Shown here in pieces: positions 9,018 to 18,226 of a DNA stretch of 33,017 nt. Each line of letters starts with the position of its first letter. Within the stretch, counting starts at the first letter, position 1. Position numbers and translations under genes: made by a program. Below the pieces are notes generated by a model, which searched no databases, was not told the origin of the DNA, and saw only the letters and a program-made list of their open reading frames with translations. Origin of the DNA: Candidatus Thioglobus pontius (GTDB lineage: Bacteria > Pseudomonadota > Gammaproteobacteria > PS1 > Pseudothioglobaceae); NCBI GenBank assembly GCA_014384345.1, contig JACNGB010000033.1:1-33017 (forward strand). Reading direction: 5' to 3'.

Positions 9018-10799
9018 TTATTGAAGAGATTCAACTATTTTAGTCGCTAATGCCAGATTAATACCTTTTACTTTTTGCATTTCATCAATAGAAGCATTTT
9101 TAATCTCTTGCAGGCCGCCAAAATAATTTAACAGCGCACTACGCCTTAATTTTCCAACACCTTTAATATTTTCTAGTGGCGAGGTGGTGCGTTTTTTTGC
9201 ACGCTTAAGACGATGATTTTTAATCGCGAAGCGATGGGACTCATCACGAATATGATTAATCAACATTAGCGCAGGATCGTGTGGCGGAAGATTGATTTTA
9301 TTGACTTTTTCATTATTAACAGTAATAAGTGTTTCCAGCCCCGCTTTGCGCTTTTCACCTTTGGCAACTCCGACCAATTGAACCTCATCAATACCGATAG
9401 AATCCATGACCATAATCGCCTGATTAAGCTGACCAAGCCCACCATCAATAAACACCACATCTGGCAATGGCTTATTATTTTTAAGCATTTGAGAATAACG
9501 CCTGAATATCACCTGATTCATGGCTGCATAATCATCACCAGGCGTTATATTTTTAATATCAAATTGTCTGTATTTACTCACTTTTGGCACGCCTTTTTCA
9601 AAGACCACACACGACGCTTTCGTTGCCTCGCCCATCATATGACTAATGTCAAAACACTCCATCACTTCCGGCAAGTTTTTTAGATTCAAAATACTTTGCA
9701 GATGCACTAAGGTGGTTTTTTTTCTATATCTAGCAAGCAAATTTTGTTTTAAATTCTCTTTTAACGTTAGGTTGGCAACATTAAGATAATGTTTTTTGTC
9801 TTTGTTGGGTGTGTCAATAATTTGAGTATTAAGCGCTCGTGCAATAATCTCTTTATCTACTAGCTTTTGACTAATTAACAATTGTTTTGGCGTGTTTTTA
9901 CCTAAATAATACAGGGGCAAAAAAGCCGACAAAACCACTTCAACTGACTGATGATTAGAGTTTTTTGGCAAGATAAAATCCTGCCCCACTTGTTTTCCAG
10001 CGCGAATAAATAACACTTCAATTGCATTCACCCCGTCTTGTTGGGTGACGGCAATCACGTCAAGATTAGCTATTGAGTTAGAGGCGTGCTGTTCTTGAAT
10101 TTTTCTCAAATCAATCAACTGATCACGCAATCTAGCTGCCAATTCAAATTCTTGCTCTTGGGCAGCCATTCGCATTTTTTGCGAAATTTTATCCAGCGTT
10201 TGCTTACCCTTTCCCGCTAAAAATAAAGACATCATATTTACATCTTGCTGATAATTTTGATCAGAAATATGCCCAACACAAGGCGCGCTGCATAGCCCTA
10301 TTTGATATTCTAAACAAGCTCTAGATCGGGATCTATAAATTGCATTTGTGCATTGCCTAACCTTAAATATTTTTTTCAATAAATTTAACGATTCACGAAC
10401 CACCTGAGCTGAAGGATAAGGGCCAAAATATTGATGCTTATCTTGCTTTTTTCCTCGAAAAAATCCTACTCTTGGATGTTTATCATTGCTAATAGAAATA
10501 TAAGGATAGCTCTTTGAATCCTTAAGCAAGATGTTATAACGTGGCAACTGTTGCTTAATCAACTCAGCTTCTAATAACAGCGCCTGGGTCTCGCTTGCCG
10601 TTACAATTACTTTAAAAGTGTCAATATTGGATACCAACACCCGGGTTTTATTGTCCTCATGCTGCTTGGCAAAGTAGCTGGTGACACGTTTTTTTAAATT
10701 TTTTGCCTTACCTACATAAATCACCAAACCTTGTTTATCTAACATTTGATAAACCCCGGGCTGCTGAGTTAGATTATTAAGTTTTTCTTTAATAGACAT
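9018..10799 (-). CDS. uvrC: Excinuclease ABC subunit C
   Basis: 593 aa; GIY-YIG start (PGVYQMLDKQGLVIYVGKAKNLKKRVTSYF), ECFDISHMMGE, PDVVFIDGGLGQL, HhH C-terminus. Confidence 0.97.
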   Translation of the reverse strand: MSIKEKLNNLTQQPGVYQMLDKQGLVIYVGKAKNLKKRVTSYFAKQHEDNKTRVLVSNIDTFKVIVTASETQALLLEAELIKQQLPRYNILLKDSKSYPYISISNDKHPRVGFFRGKKQDKHQYFGPYPSAQVVRESLNLLKKIFKVRQCTNAIYRSRSRACLEYQIGLCSAPCVGHISDQNYQQDVNMMSLFLAGKGKQTLDKISQKMRMAAQEQEFELAARLRDQLIDLRKIQEQHASNSIANLDVIAVTQQDGVNAIEVLFIRAGKQVGQDFILPKNSNHQSVEVVLSAFLPLYYLGKNTPKQLLISQKLVDKEIIARALNTQIIDTPNKDKKHYLNVANLTLKENLKQNLLARYRKKTTLVHLQSILNLKNLPEVMECFDISHMMGEATKASCVVFEKGVPKVSKYRQFDIKNITPGDDYAAMNQVIFRRYSQMLKNNKPLPDVVFIDGGLGQLNQAIMVMDSIGIDEVQLVGVAKGEKRKAGLETLITVNNEKVNKINLPPHDPALMLINHIRDESHRFAIKNHRLKRAKKRTTSPLENIKGVGKLRRSALLNYFGGLQEIKNASIDEMQKVKGINLALATKIVESLQ

Positions 10800-10845
10800 T
10801 TATGAAAAAGGTAAAATAAAAATAAGATTATTTCTTTTTAAAACA

Positions 10846-11505
10846 ATGATTAAAACCGCATTTATTATATTCGCTATTTTCTTTGGTGGCCAACCTTTAG
10901 CTGTAGCCAACACTCACAGCCAAGATAATACAGCCAAAGAGGTTGCTGACATTATTGATCCGCCGAGTTCTGCTGCATTAAACATAATGGTTAGTGCGCT
11001 AAGCTCACTTAAAGAGTTAAAGAAGCAAGGTAAAGATAGCAGGCAAAACGTTGAAACACTCATTCGCATGAAATTATTACCTAACTTAGCCATGGGTGTT
11101 GCAACTAAAATCGCCCTAGATAATCACTGGGAAGGTCTTAACATTCAACAAAAACAGTTTTTTCAATACTATATTTCTGAATCTTTAATCCAAGATTATG
11201 TAGGCATTTTGGCAAGCTACGATAAGCTTGATAGCGTACAAATTTCGGTTGATCCTAATATTCGTAGAAAAGACAACAAAGCCATTGTGAAACTTAATAT
11301 TACCATCAACGAGGGTGAAAAGCCTTTTGCTGTTTCGCTTAAAATGATTAGGCTTGACGCGTGGCATGTGTATGACGTGGTTTTTTCAGGGGTTAGTATT
11401 GTAAAAAATTACCAAGCACAATTCAATTCTTACATTAAGCGTAAAGGAGTTGATGCTTTGATCAAAAGATCTGAGCAAAAGCTAGAAAAGCTCAAAGCTA
11501 AGTAA
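10846..11505 (+). CDS. mlaC: MlaC/Ttg2D-type phospholipid-binding ABC substrate protein
   Basis: 219 aa with signal peptide; [56 protein letters not shown]; upstream of murA. Confidence 0.87.
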   Translation: MIKTAFIIFAIFFGGQPLAVANTHSQDNTAKEVADIIDPPSSAALNIMVSALSSLKELKKQGKDSRQNVETLIRMKLLPNLAMGVATKIALDNHWEGLNIQQKQFFQYYISESLIQDYVGILASYDKLDSVQISVDPNIRRKDNKAIVKLNITINEGEKPFAVSLKMIRLDAWHVYDVVFSGVSIVKNYQAQFNSYIKRKGVDALIKRSEQKLEKLKAK

Positions 11506-12764
11506 TGTACAAACTAGTCATCAAAGGTGGTGTGCCTCTATCAGGTACAATCAATATTGCCGGATCAAAGAATGCTGCTCTGCCTATTCTTTTTGCGTCA
11601 ATCCTGGCTGACGGCCCATTAAAACTTAACAATACGCCGCACTTGAGTGATGTTTCAACCACGTTGAGATTGTTAATGGATATGGGTGCTGAATTTATTC
11701 TTGAATCAGACAACTCCCTATTTATTAACAGTGCCAAATTAACCAAATTAACTGCTGAATACAATTTAGTTAAAACCATGCGCGCCTCCATTTTGACCTT
11801 AGGCCCCATGTTGGCTAAATACGGAGAAGCTAAAGTTTCCCTGCCAGGTGGTTGTGCCATTGGCACGCGACCTGTTAACCTACACTTAAAGGCACTAGAA
11901 GACTTAGGCGCCTCTATTGAGGTTAAGGGCGGCTATATTTACGCCAAAGCAAAACAGCTCATTGGTGCTAACGTACACTTTGAGCAAGTTAGTGTTACTG
12001 CGACAGAAAATATTCTCATGGCTGCCACACTTGCCCAAGGAACAACCACCATTCACAACGCTGCTCAAGAGCCCGAAATTGTTGATTTGGCCAACTGTTT
12101 GATTAATATGGGTGCAAACATTTCAGGCGCCGGTACTGCTGTTATTAACATTAAAGGTGTTAAAACACTTTCTGGTATTACTCATAGTGTCTGCCCTGAT
12201 CGAATTGAAGCAGGCACTTATTTGATCGCAGCTGCCATTACTGGAGGTAAAATAACGCTCAAGCATACTCGTTATCAATCTATGCGCGCGATTATTGACA
12301 AGCTAATTGAAGCTGGCGCTGAAATTGAATGTGACAAAAGCAGTATCACACTTGACATGAAAGGCCAACGGCCTAAAGCGGTTAATATTAGAACCAGCGC
12401 CTATCCTAATTTTCCAACTGATATGCAAGCTCAATTTTGCGCTCTAAATATCATTGCTGACGGCCAAGCAAGCATTACTGAAACCATTTTTGAAAACCGC
12501 TTTATGCACATTCCTGAGCTTTCACGAATGGGTGCTGATCTCACCCTAGAAGGTAACACGGTTATTGCCAAAGGTGTAAAATCCCTGACGGGCGCAAATC
12601 TAATGGCAACTGACTTGCGTGCTTCTGCCTCTTTGGTGTTAGCAGGTCTTGCGGCGCAAGGCACAACAACGATTGAACGAGTCTATCACCTAGACCGAGG
12701 CTATGAAACCATTGAAGAAAAATTAAAATTATTAGGCGCTAACATTGAGCGCATACAAGATTAG
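11505..12764 (+). CDS. murA: UDP-N-acetylglucosamine 1-carboxyvinyltransferase
   Basis: 419 aa; [53 protein letters not shown]. Confidence 0.97.
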   Translation: MYKLVIKGGVPLSGTINIAGSKNAALPILFASILADGPLKLNNTPHLSDVSTTLRLLMDMGAEFILESDNSLFINSAKLTKLTAEYNLVKTMRASILTLGPMLAKYGEAKVSLPGGCAIGTRPVNLHLKALEDLGASIEVKGGYIYAKAKQLIGANVHFEQVSVTATENILMAATLAQGTTTIHNAAQEPEIVDLANCLINMGANISGAGTAVINIKGVKTLSGITHSVCPDRIEAGTYLIAAAITGGKITLKHTRYQSMRAIIDKLIEAGAEIECDKSSITLDMKGQRPKAVNIRTSAYPNFPTDMQAQFCALNIIADGQASITETIFENRFMHIPELSRMGADLTLEGNTVIAKGVKSLTGANLMATDLRASASLVLAGLAAQGTTTIERVYHLDRGYETIEEKLKLLGANIERIQD

Positions 12765-12775
12765 AGACAATTATC

Positions 12776-13393
12776 ATGTTAACCATTGCATTATCAAAAG
12801 GTAGAATTCTAGAGCAAACACTGCCTTTATTAAAAAAAGCCGGACTCGAAATCGCCGATGATGAGCTAAACTCTCGCAAACTCATCCTAGACACCAATTT
12901 AGATGATGTTAAAGTTATTATTATTCGAGCTACTGATGTGCCGGTTTTTGTTCAACATGGCGCTGCTGACATGGGTATTGCTGGTAAAGATGTGCTATTA
13001 GAACATGGTGCTAATAATTTATTTGAAGTGCTGGATCTGGGCATTGCCAAATGCAAATTAATGGTTGCTGCCAAATCTAGCGATCACCTCAATGAAAACA
13101 CGTTAAAAGTAGCGACCAAATACGTTAATTCGGCCAAGCGTTACTTCGAAAAACAAGGTCAATCTTGTGAAATTATTAAACTCTATGGCGCCATGGAATT
13201 AGCACCTGTGGTTGGCCTGTCACACTGCATTGTTGATTTGGTTGATACTGGCAACACGCTAAAGGCCAATGGATTAATTCCACTAGACCACATTGAAGAC
13301 ATTAGCTCGCGCTTAGTGATTAATTCCGCCTCTTTCAAAACCAAAAATACCCAAATAAAAACTTGGATTAGCGCAATCGAGAACAACTTATGA
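12776..13393 (+). CDS. hisG: ATP phosphoribosyltransferase, short form
   Basis: 205 aa; [39 protein letters not shown]; no C-terminal regulatory domain. Confidence 0.96.
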   Translation: MLTIALSKGRILEQTLPLLKKAGLEIADDELNSRKLILDTNLDDVKVIIIRATDVPVFVQHGAADMGIAGKDVLLEHGANNLFEVLDLGIAKCKLMVAAKSSDHLNENTLKVATKYVNSAKRYFEKQGQSCEIIKLYGAMELAPVVGLSHCIVDLVDTGNTLKANGLIPLDHIEDISSRLVINSASFKTKNTQIKTWISAIENNL

Positions 13394-14682
13394 TTACTAA
13401 ATTATCATCTACTCAATCTGATTTTCAAGCAAACCTTAGTCAATTATTAGCTTGGGAAAGTGTTTCTAACACGTCAGTTGCTAAAACCGTTGACGACATT
13501 ATTGCCAATATTCGCACATCTGGCGATCAAGCACTGGTTGATTACACCAATCAGTTTGACACAATGAATGCTGCAAATATGAGTGAGCTAACTATTAAAG
13601 TTGACGACTTAAAACAAGCATTTGACACACTAGATGATAAAGAAAAAAGCGCCCTAAAAACAGCGGCTGACCGTGTTCGCAGTTATCATAACAAACAAAA
13701 ACAAGACACCTGGACTTACACCGAAGATGACGGCACCATGCTTGGGCAAAAAGTAACGCCATTAGATCGTGTGGGTTTATATGTACCTGGTGGCAAGGCC
13801 GCCTACCCTTCATCGGTACTCATGAACGCCATCCCAGCTAAAGTAGCTGGCGTGGAAGAGTTGATCATGGTGGTACCTACACCAAATGGGGTAACTAACC
13901 AACTGGTGTTGGCTGCTGCTTATATTTCAGGGGTTGATACAGTATTTACGGTTGGCGGTGCACAAGCAGTTGCAGCGCTTGCGTATGGCACGCAAACCAT
14001 TCCAAAAGTTGACAAAATTGTTGGCCCAGGCAATATTTATGTAGCCACGGCCAAGCGTGTTGTTTTTGGCCAGGTAGGTATTGATATGATTGCTGGTCCT
14101 AGTGAAATCTTAATTATTTGTGATGGCAAAACCAACCCTGATTGGATCGCCATGGATTTATTCTCTCAAGCAGAGCATGATGAAGACGCACAATCAATTT
14201 TATTGTGTCCAGATGCGGATTTTATCGACCAAGTTGAAGCAAGCATTGCGAAGCTACTACCAACCATGGAGCGCAAAGAAATTATTGCAACAGCGCTTAA
14301 AGATCGTGGCGCTCTGATTTTAACCAAAGATATGGATGAGGCGATCTCATTATCAAACCAAATTGCCCCAGAACATTTAGAGCTATCTGTTGAGGATCCT
14401 CAAGCAATGCTAGACGGTATTAAACATGCGGGTGCTATCTTTATGGGGCGCCATACGTGTGAATCATTGGGTGATTACTGTGCCGGGCCAAATCACGTAT
14501 TGCCAACCTCTGGTACGGCAAGGTTTTCATCGCCACTAGGTGTGTATGATTTCCAAAAGAAATCTAGCTTAATCATGGTGTCTGATGAAGGCGCCAATGT
14601 TTTAGGTGATATTGCTGCAACACTAGCAGATGGCGAAGGCTTGCAAGCGCATGCGCAATCTGCCCGATACCGAATTAAATAA
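13390..14682 (+). CDS. hisD: Histidinol dehydrogenase
   Basis: 430 aa; [52 protein letters not shown]. Confidence 0.97.
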   Translation: MITKLSSTQSDFQANLSQLLAWESVSNTSVAKTVDDIIANIRTSGDQALVDYTNQFDTMNAANMSELTIKVDDLKQAFDTLDDKEKSALKTAADRVRSYHNKQKQDTWTYTEDDGTMLGQKVTPLDRVGLYVPGGKAAYPSSVLMNAIPAKVAGVEELIMVVPTPNGVTNQLVLAAAYISGVDTVFTVGGAQAVAALAYGTQTIPKVDKIVGPGNIYVATAKRVVFGQVGIDMIAGPSEILIICDGKTNPDWIAMDLFSQAEHDEDAQSILLCPDADFIDQVEASIAKLLPTMERKEIIATALKDRGALILTKDMDEAISLSNQIAPEHLELSVEDPQAMLDGIKHAGAIFMGRHTCESLGDYCAGPNHVLPTSGTARFSSPLGVYDFQKKSSLIMVSDEGANVLGDIAATLADGEGLQAHAQSARYRIK

Positions 14683-14810
14683 AAATAACAGCGTCTTTTC
14701 ACTTCCTTCTACGTTGGATTACTAAAAACACTCAATCACATAGCTTTTACTATGTTCAATCGTATTTTCAATAATCCGCCTTGAAGATAAGTAAAAAATA
14801 CTTGTTATTT
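14683..14810. repeat. About 128-bp imperfect palindrome (MITE-like or large bidirectional hairpin)
   Basis: Left arm AAATAACAGCGTCTTTTCACTTCCTTCTACGTTGGATTACTAAAAACACTCAATCACATAG aligns with the reverse complement of the right arm, AAATAACAAGTATTTTTTACTTATCTTCAAGGCGGATTATTGAAAATACGATTGAACATAG, around centre cttttac. Confidence 0.7.
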
Positions 14811-14934
14811 AGGTATGAAATTAGCCATTTCGGGAAGGTGAATTGGCTTTAGCTACCTTGGGGGAGTATTATTTAGCTTCTCTTGACCATCTCCGAAATT
14901 TTCACATCAATAACGTCGTAATTAGTTAGTTAAT

Positions 14935-15063
14935 TCACACGCTAGTAAAACAAACGGTAAATGTGGAACCAACACCCATTTGACTATCAATAGTTTGCTC
15001 GCCGTTATCCCTGTGAGCAATATGTTGCTCAGGGACCCCTTTACCAAAATCTTGAAGGGATTT
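14935..15063 (-). pseudogene. Remnant of a sensor histidine kinase C-terminus (PhoR-like), internally deleted
   Basis: Minus-strand frame KSLQDFGKGVPEQHIAHRDNGEQTIDSQMGVGSTFTVCFTSV* keeps a DxGxG (G1)-like box and the terminal I.SQ.GVGSTFTV.F motif of HATPase_c. The F box, G2 box and all upstream domains are missing. Confidence 0.72.
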
Positions 15064-15067
15064 TTGT

Positions 15068-15301
15068 TTAACTCGCTATCTCAGCTGGTGTTCTTGCTTT
15101 AATTGACAACGCATGAAGCTCACCTGAATCAATGTCCGCTCGTACAGCGGCTAATACCATTTTCTGTCTAGCCAGCAAGCCCATACCTTCAAATACTTCA
15201 GAGACGACTAAAGTTGAACAATTGCAACCATCACCTTCCATGGTAACGGTTGAACCCTCAACACCAGCCTCAAGTTTAGCTTGAATTTCATCTAAAGTCA
15301 T
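15068..15301 (-). CDS. BolA family protein, IbaG/YrbA-like
   Basis: MTLDEIQAKLEAGVEGSTVTMEGDGCNCSTLVVSEVFEGMGLLARQKMVLAAVRADIDSGELHALSIKARTPAEI. The start is set at the internal Met rather than the ORF-track start at 15340. Confidence 0.87.
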   Translation of the reverse strand: MTLDEIQAKLEAGVEGSTVTMEGDGCNCSTLVVSEVFEGMGLLARQKMVLAAVRADIDSGELHALSIKARTPAEIAS

Positions 15302-15302
15302 A

Positions 15303-15573
15303 TTAAGGACACCTTTAAAAACCTTGATAAAATTCTGCAAGCACTATTAGGCTTTTTTAACAAGGCATAATTTTGTAAGTAATAGTTATTCATATTGCTG
15401 AAAAATTTAACACAGTTAAAAAGCCTAATAGGCTTGCCTGAAAGGACTTAAGAAAATTACCCTATGCTTTATAAAATTATTTAACCTATAAATAACTAGG
15501 TTTTCAGAATTTAATTTTACATAGAACAATTTGCTATTGTCAGAAATTATCAGGGTTTTAAAGGTGTCCTTAA
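15303..15573. repeat. 271-bp segment with about 35-bp terminal inverted repeats and a nested inner inverted repeat
   Basis: TTAAGGACACCTTTAAAAACCTTGATAAAATTCTG (15303-15337) against the reverse complement of 15541-15573 (TTAAGGACACCTTTAAAACCCTGATAATTTCTG). The inner pair is CAAGCACTATTAGGCTTTTTTAAC (15338-15361) against GTTAAAAAGCCTAATAGGCTTG (15415-15436). Confidence 0.72.
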
Positions 15574-16838
15574 GCTCCAAACATACCTTTAAGCATAAAG
15601 AAGAAGATAATCGACATCAATGCGCCTGCTGGCAATGTTACCAACCATGATAAGAAAATCTTGTTAATCATGCGCGTATCAAGTGCAGCCATACCTCGTG
15701 CCAAACCAACACCGAGTACTGCACCTACTAATACTTGCGTGGTCGAAACTGGCAGGCCGGTTCCTGATGCAATAACCACCGTTGCGGCAGCGGCTAGTGT
15801 TGCTGCAAAGCCACGTGACGGGGTTAATTGAGTAATACCAGTACCAACAGTTGCAATCACCTTGTGGCCGTAAGTCACTAGACCAAATACAATACCACCA
15901 CCACCAACAAGTAGTACCCAAACAGGTAGAACACTCTTTGAACCAATAAGACCACCACTTTCAATAACGCCGTAAATTGCCGCCAATGGACCAATCGCAT
16001 TGGCCACGTCGTTAGAACCATGAGCAAATGCCATAGCAGCTGCAGTAATAATCATCAATACACCAAAAATTCTTTCCATTGAAGTAAAGTGAAAATCTTC
16101 ATTTTCATTGGGATCAAGCTGAATGCGTCTGATAATGATTGTACCAACAAGTGCAACCAATACACCGAAGCCAATTGCAAGCATATAACTGGTGCCTAGA
16201 TCAAAAGTTAACCCGACATGCTTAAGACCCTTAAAAATTGTTACCAAAGAAATCACAAAGCCCACTAAAAACATATAAAACGGCACGTATTTCTTAGCAT
16301 TATCAAATGGATTCTTTGTGTCAATAATCAGGCTTTGCAAACTTCTAAACAACACAAAAGCCAAAGATCCAGCTAAAATTGGCGAAACAATCCAACTCAT
16401 GGCAATTGAACCAACTTTACCCCAAGCCACCGCATCAACACCCACACCAACAGCACCAAAACCAACAATAGCACCCACAATTGAGTGTGTGGTTGATACT
16501 GGCCAGCCCAAACTAGAAGCAATCATTAACCACATGCCTGCAGCTAACAGTGAAGCCAACATACCGTAGACTAAAAGATGTGGACTGTCAGTGAATAATG
16601 CAGCATCCAAGATACCCTTACGAATAGTTGCGGTCACCTCTCCGCCAGCCAAGACGGCGCCAGCAAACTCGAAAATAACCGCAATAATAATTGCTTGTTT
16701 AATGGTAATTGCGCCAGAACCTACAGAAGTTCCCATGGCATTTGCCACATCGTTTGCACCCACACCCCAAGCCATAAACAGGCCGAATACAACCGCAAGC
16801 ACTAATAAAATATCACCGTAATTTGCAATAATTTCCAT
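15570..16838 (-). CDS. pit: Inorganic phosphate transporter, PiT family
   Basis: 422 aa; GANDVANAMGTSVGSGAIT, GWPVSTTHSIVGAIVGFG, AHGSNDVANAIGPLAAI, GTGLPVSTTQVLVGAVLGVG. Confidence 0.95.
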   Translation of the reverse strand: MEIIANYGDILLVLAVVFGLFMAWGVGANDVANAMGTSVGSGAITIKQAIIIAVIFEFAGAVLAGGEVTATIRKGILDAALFTDSPHLLVYGMLASLLAAGMWLMIASSLGWPVSTTHSIVGAIVGFGAVGVGVDAVAWGKVGSIAMSWIVSPILAGSLAFVLFRSLQSLIIDTKNPFDNAKKYVPFYMFLVGFVISLVTIFKGLKHVGLTFDLGTSYMLAIGFGVLVALVGTIIIRRIQLDPNENEDFHFTSMERIFGVLMIITAAAMAFAHGSNDVANAIGPLAAIYGVIESGGLIGSKSVLPVWVLLVGGGGIVFGLVTYGHKVIATVGTGITQLTPSRGFAATLAAAATVVIASGTGLPVSTTQVLVGAVLGVGLARGMAALDTRMINKIFLSWLVTLPAGALMSIIFFFMLKGMFGA

Positions 16839-16855
16839 GTCAGTCTCCTAATTGA

Positions 16856-17533
16856 TTATTTGGCTAACAATACTTCAAGTCGAGAGCCGACTTTTTGAGC
16901 AGAATCTGCCAACTCACCTAACCACTCTACTGCACGGTAATAAAACATAACGTCAACCGGTGGTAGCGTAGCTTCCAATGGAAACAACTTAGTACGAATA
17001 GTATGTTGAATTTTATCCGACTCACTTTCTAAATCATTAACTTTACTAATAATAGAGCCAACCACTTTACGCTCACGATTACCAAAAGCAGTTTCTAACA
17101 GCTCATCTAATTCATTAACTGCTTTTAGCGCCATTTCAGAGGTTTGAATGCAAACATTGGTTAATTCGATAATATCTTCAAAAATTTCATCCGGCAAAGT
17201 CATCTTACGATTAATCATTAGCCCTGATACGTCTTTAGTGACGTTGGCAATAGAGTCTTGTATCAACAACAAGTCTAATAAATCACGACGAGAAAATGGC
17301 ATCATGAAAGTAGATGGCAAACTTAGACGCAGCTTTTTCTTAAGCTTATCCGCCTCACCCTCTTTAGTGCCGATAACAGATTTAATACGCTCCGCCTCAT
17401 CCCAGTTTTGCGCATGAATCGCAACCATAAAACCGCTTAATTCACCAATACATGAGTGCACATGTGACATGTGCTGTTGTAGTGGGCTGATCGGAGATCT
17501 ACCAAAAAGACCATCAATAATACTTTTTGCCAT
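16856..17533 (-). CDS. DUF47 / TIGR00153-type PhoU-like protein, Pit partner
   Basis: 225 aa; GLFGRSPISPLQQHMSHVHSC..., PSTFMMPFSRRDLLDLLLIQDSIANVTKDVSGLM; co-oriented upstream of pit. Confidence 0.92.
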   Translation of the reverse strand: MAKSIIDGLFGRSPISPLQQHMSHVHSCIGELSGFMVAIHAQNWDEAERIKSVIGTKEGEADKLKKKLRLSLPSTFMMPFSRRDLLDLLLIQDSIANVTKDVSGLMINRKMTLPDEIFEDIIELTNVCIQTSEMALKAVNELDELLETAFGNRERKVVGSIISKVNDLESESDKIQHTIRTKLFPLEATLPPVDVMFYYRAVEWLGELADSAQKVGSRLEVLLAK

Positions 17534-17601
17534 CTTCTTTTCCTCTGTGATTAGATTGTTTTTTTTACTTTTCTACTGAAGCGAATTATCTATAAAGACA
17601 A

Positions 17602-17790
17602 TCAAGTGTCAACCCCATTGTTAGGATTTTTTTTTGGGGTATGAATTTCTTGATCTTCATCAAATAAAATACGTTGACCCTCACCCTCAAGATCATCAAA
17701 TTGACCTCGCTTAACCCCCATCATTAAAAGGATTACCAGCACAATACCAACAAAAATCATACTGGGAATTAACCAATAAATAACATCCAT
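17602..17790 (-). CDS. ccoS: cbb3-type cytochrome oxidase assembly protein CcoS
   Basis: 62 aa; N-terminal TM helix followed by RGQFDDLEGEGQRILFDED, the CcoS signature. Confidence 0.9.
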   Translation of the reverse strand: MDVIYWLIPSMIFVGIVLVILLMMGVKRGQFDDLEGEGQRILFDEDQEIHTPKKNPNNGVDT

Positions 17791-17821
17791 TTTTTATCCT
17801 TTTATTGCCTCAAATAGCATC

Positions 17822-18223
17822 TTAACACAATTTATTTTTAACGATTGGAATGAGTTTTTGACGAATTTCGGAGAAAGTCTGTAAAAAAGCTTCAAATTCT
17901 TGCCCATCAGGATCTTCAAATCCAACATGAATGAGCGACACTTTTCTAGGAAAAACTGGACAGGTTTCTTGTGCATTGCCACAGACAGTTACCACTAAGT
18001 CAAAGTCAATATCCATTACCTTTTCAATCACTTTAGAATGATATTCATCACGCCATAGATTGTTTTGCTCCAACACTCGCTTAGCATTTGGATTAACACG
18101 CCCACTCGCTGCCACGCCTGATGAATACGCCTGAACACACTCAGATAAGTCATGATTGATCAATGCCTCAGCAATGATTGAGCGGCAAGAATTACCGGTA
18201 CATAAAATTAATACTTTTTTCAT
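17822..18223 (-). CDS. arsC: Arsenate reductase, low-molecular-weight phosphatase/thioredoxin-coupled type
   Basis: 133 aa; CTGNSCRS P-loop, VVTVCGNAQETCPVFP, HVGFEDPDG. Confidence 0.92.
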   Translation of the reverse strand: MKKVLILCTGNSCRSIIAEALINHDLSECVQAYSSGVAASGRVNPNAKRVLEQNNLWRDEYHSKVIEKVMDIDFDLVVTVCGNAQETCPVFPRKVSLIHVGFEDPDGQEFEAFLQTFSEIRQKLIPIVKNKLC

Positions 18224-18226
18224 ACG

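Noticed and set aside
15302-15340. N-terminal extension MQNFIKVFKGVLN of the BolA-like ORF
   Set aside because: It comes from reading through the inverted repeat and ribosome-binding region; the internal Met (MTLDEIQAKL) fits the family start.
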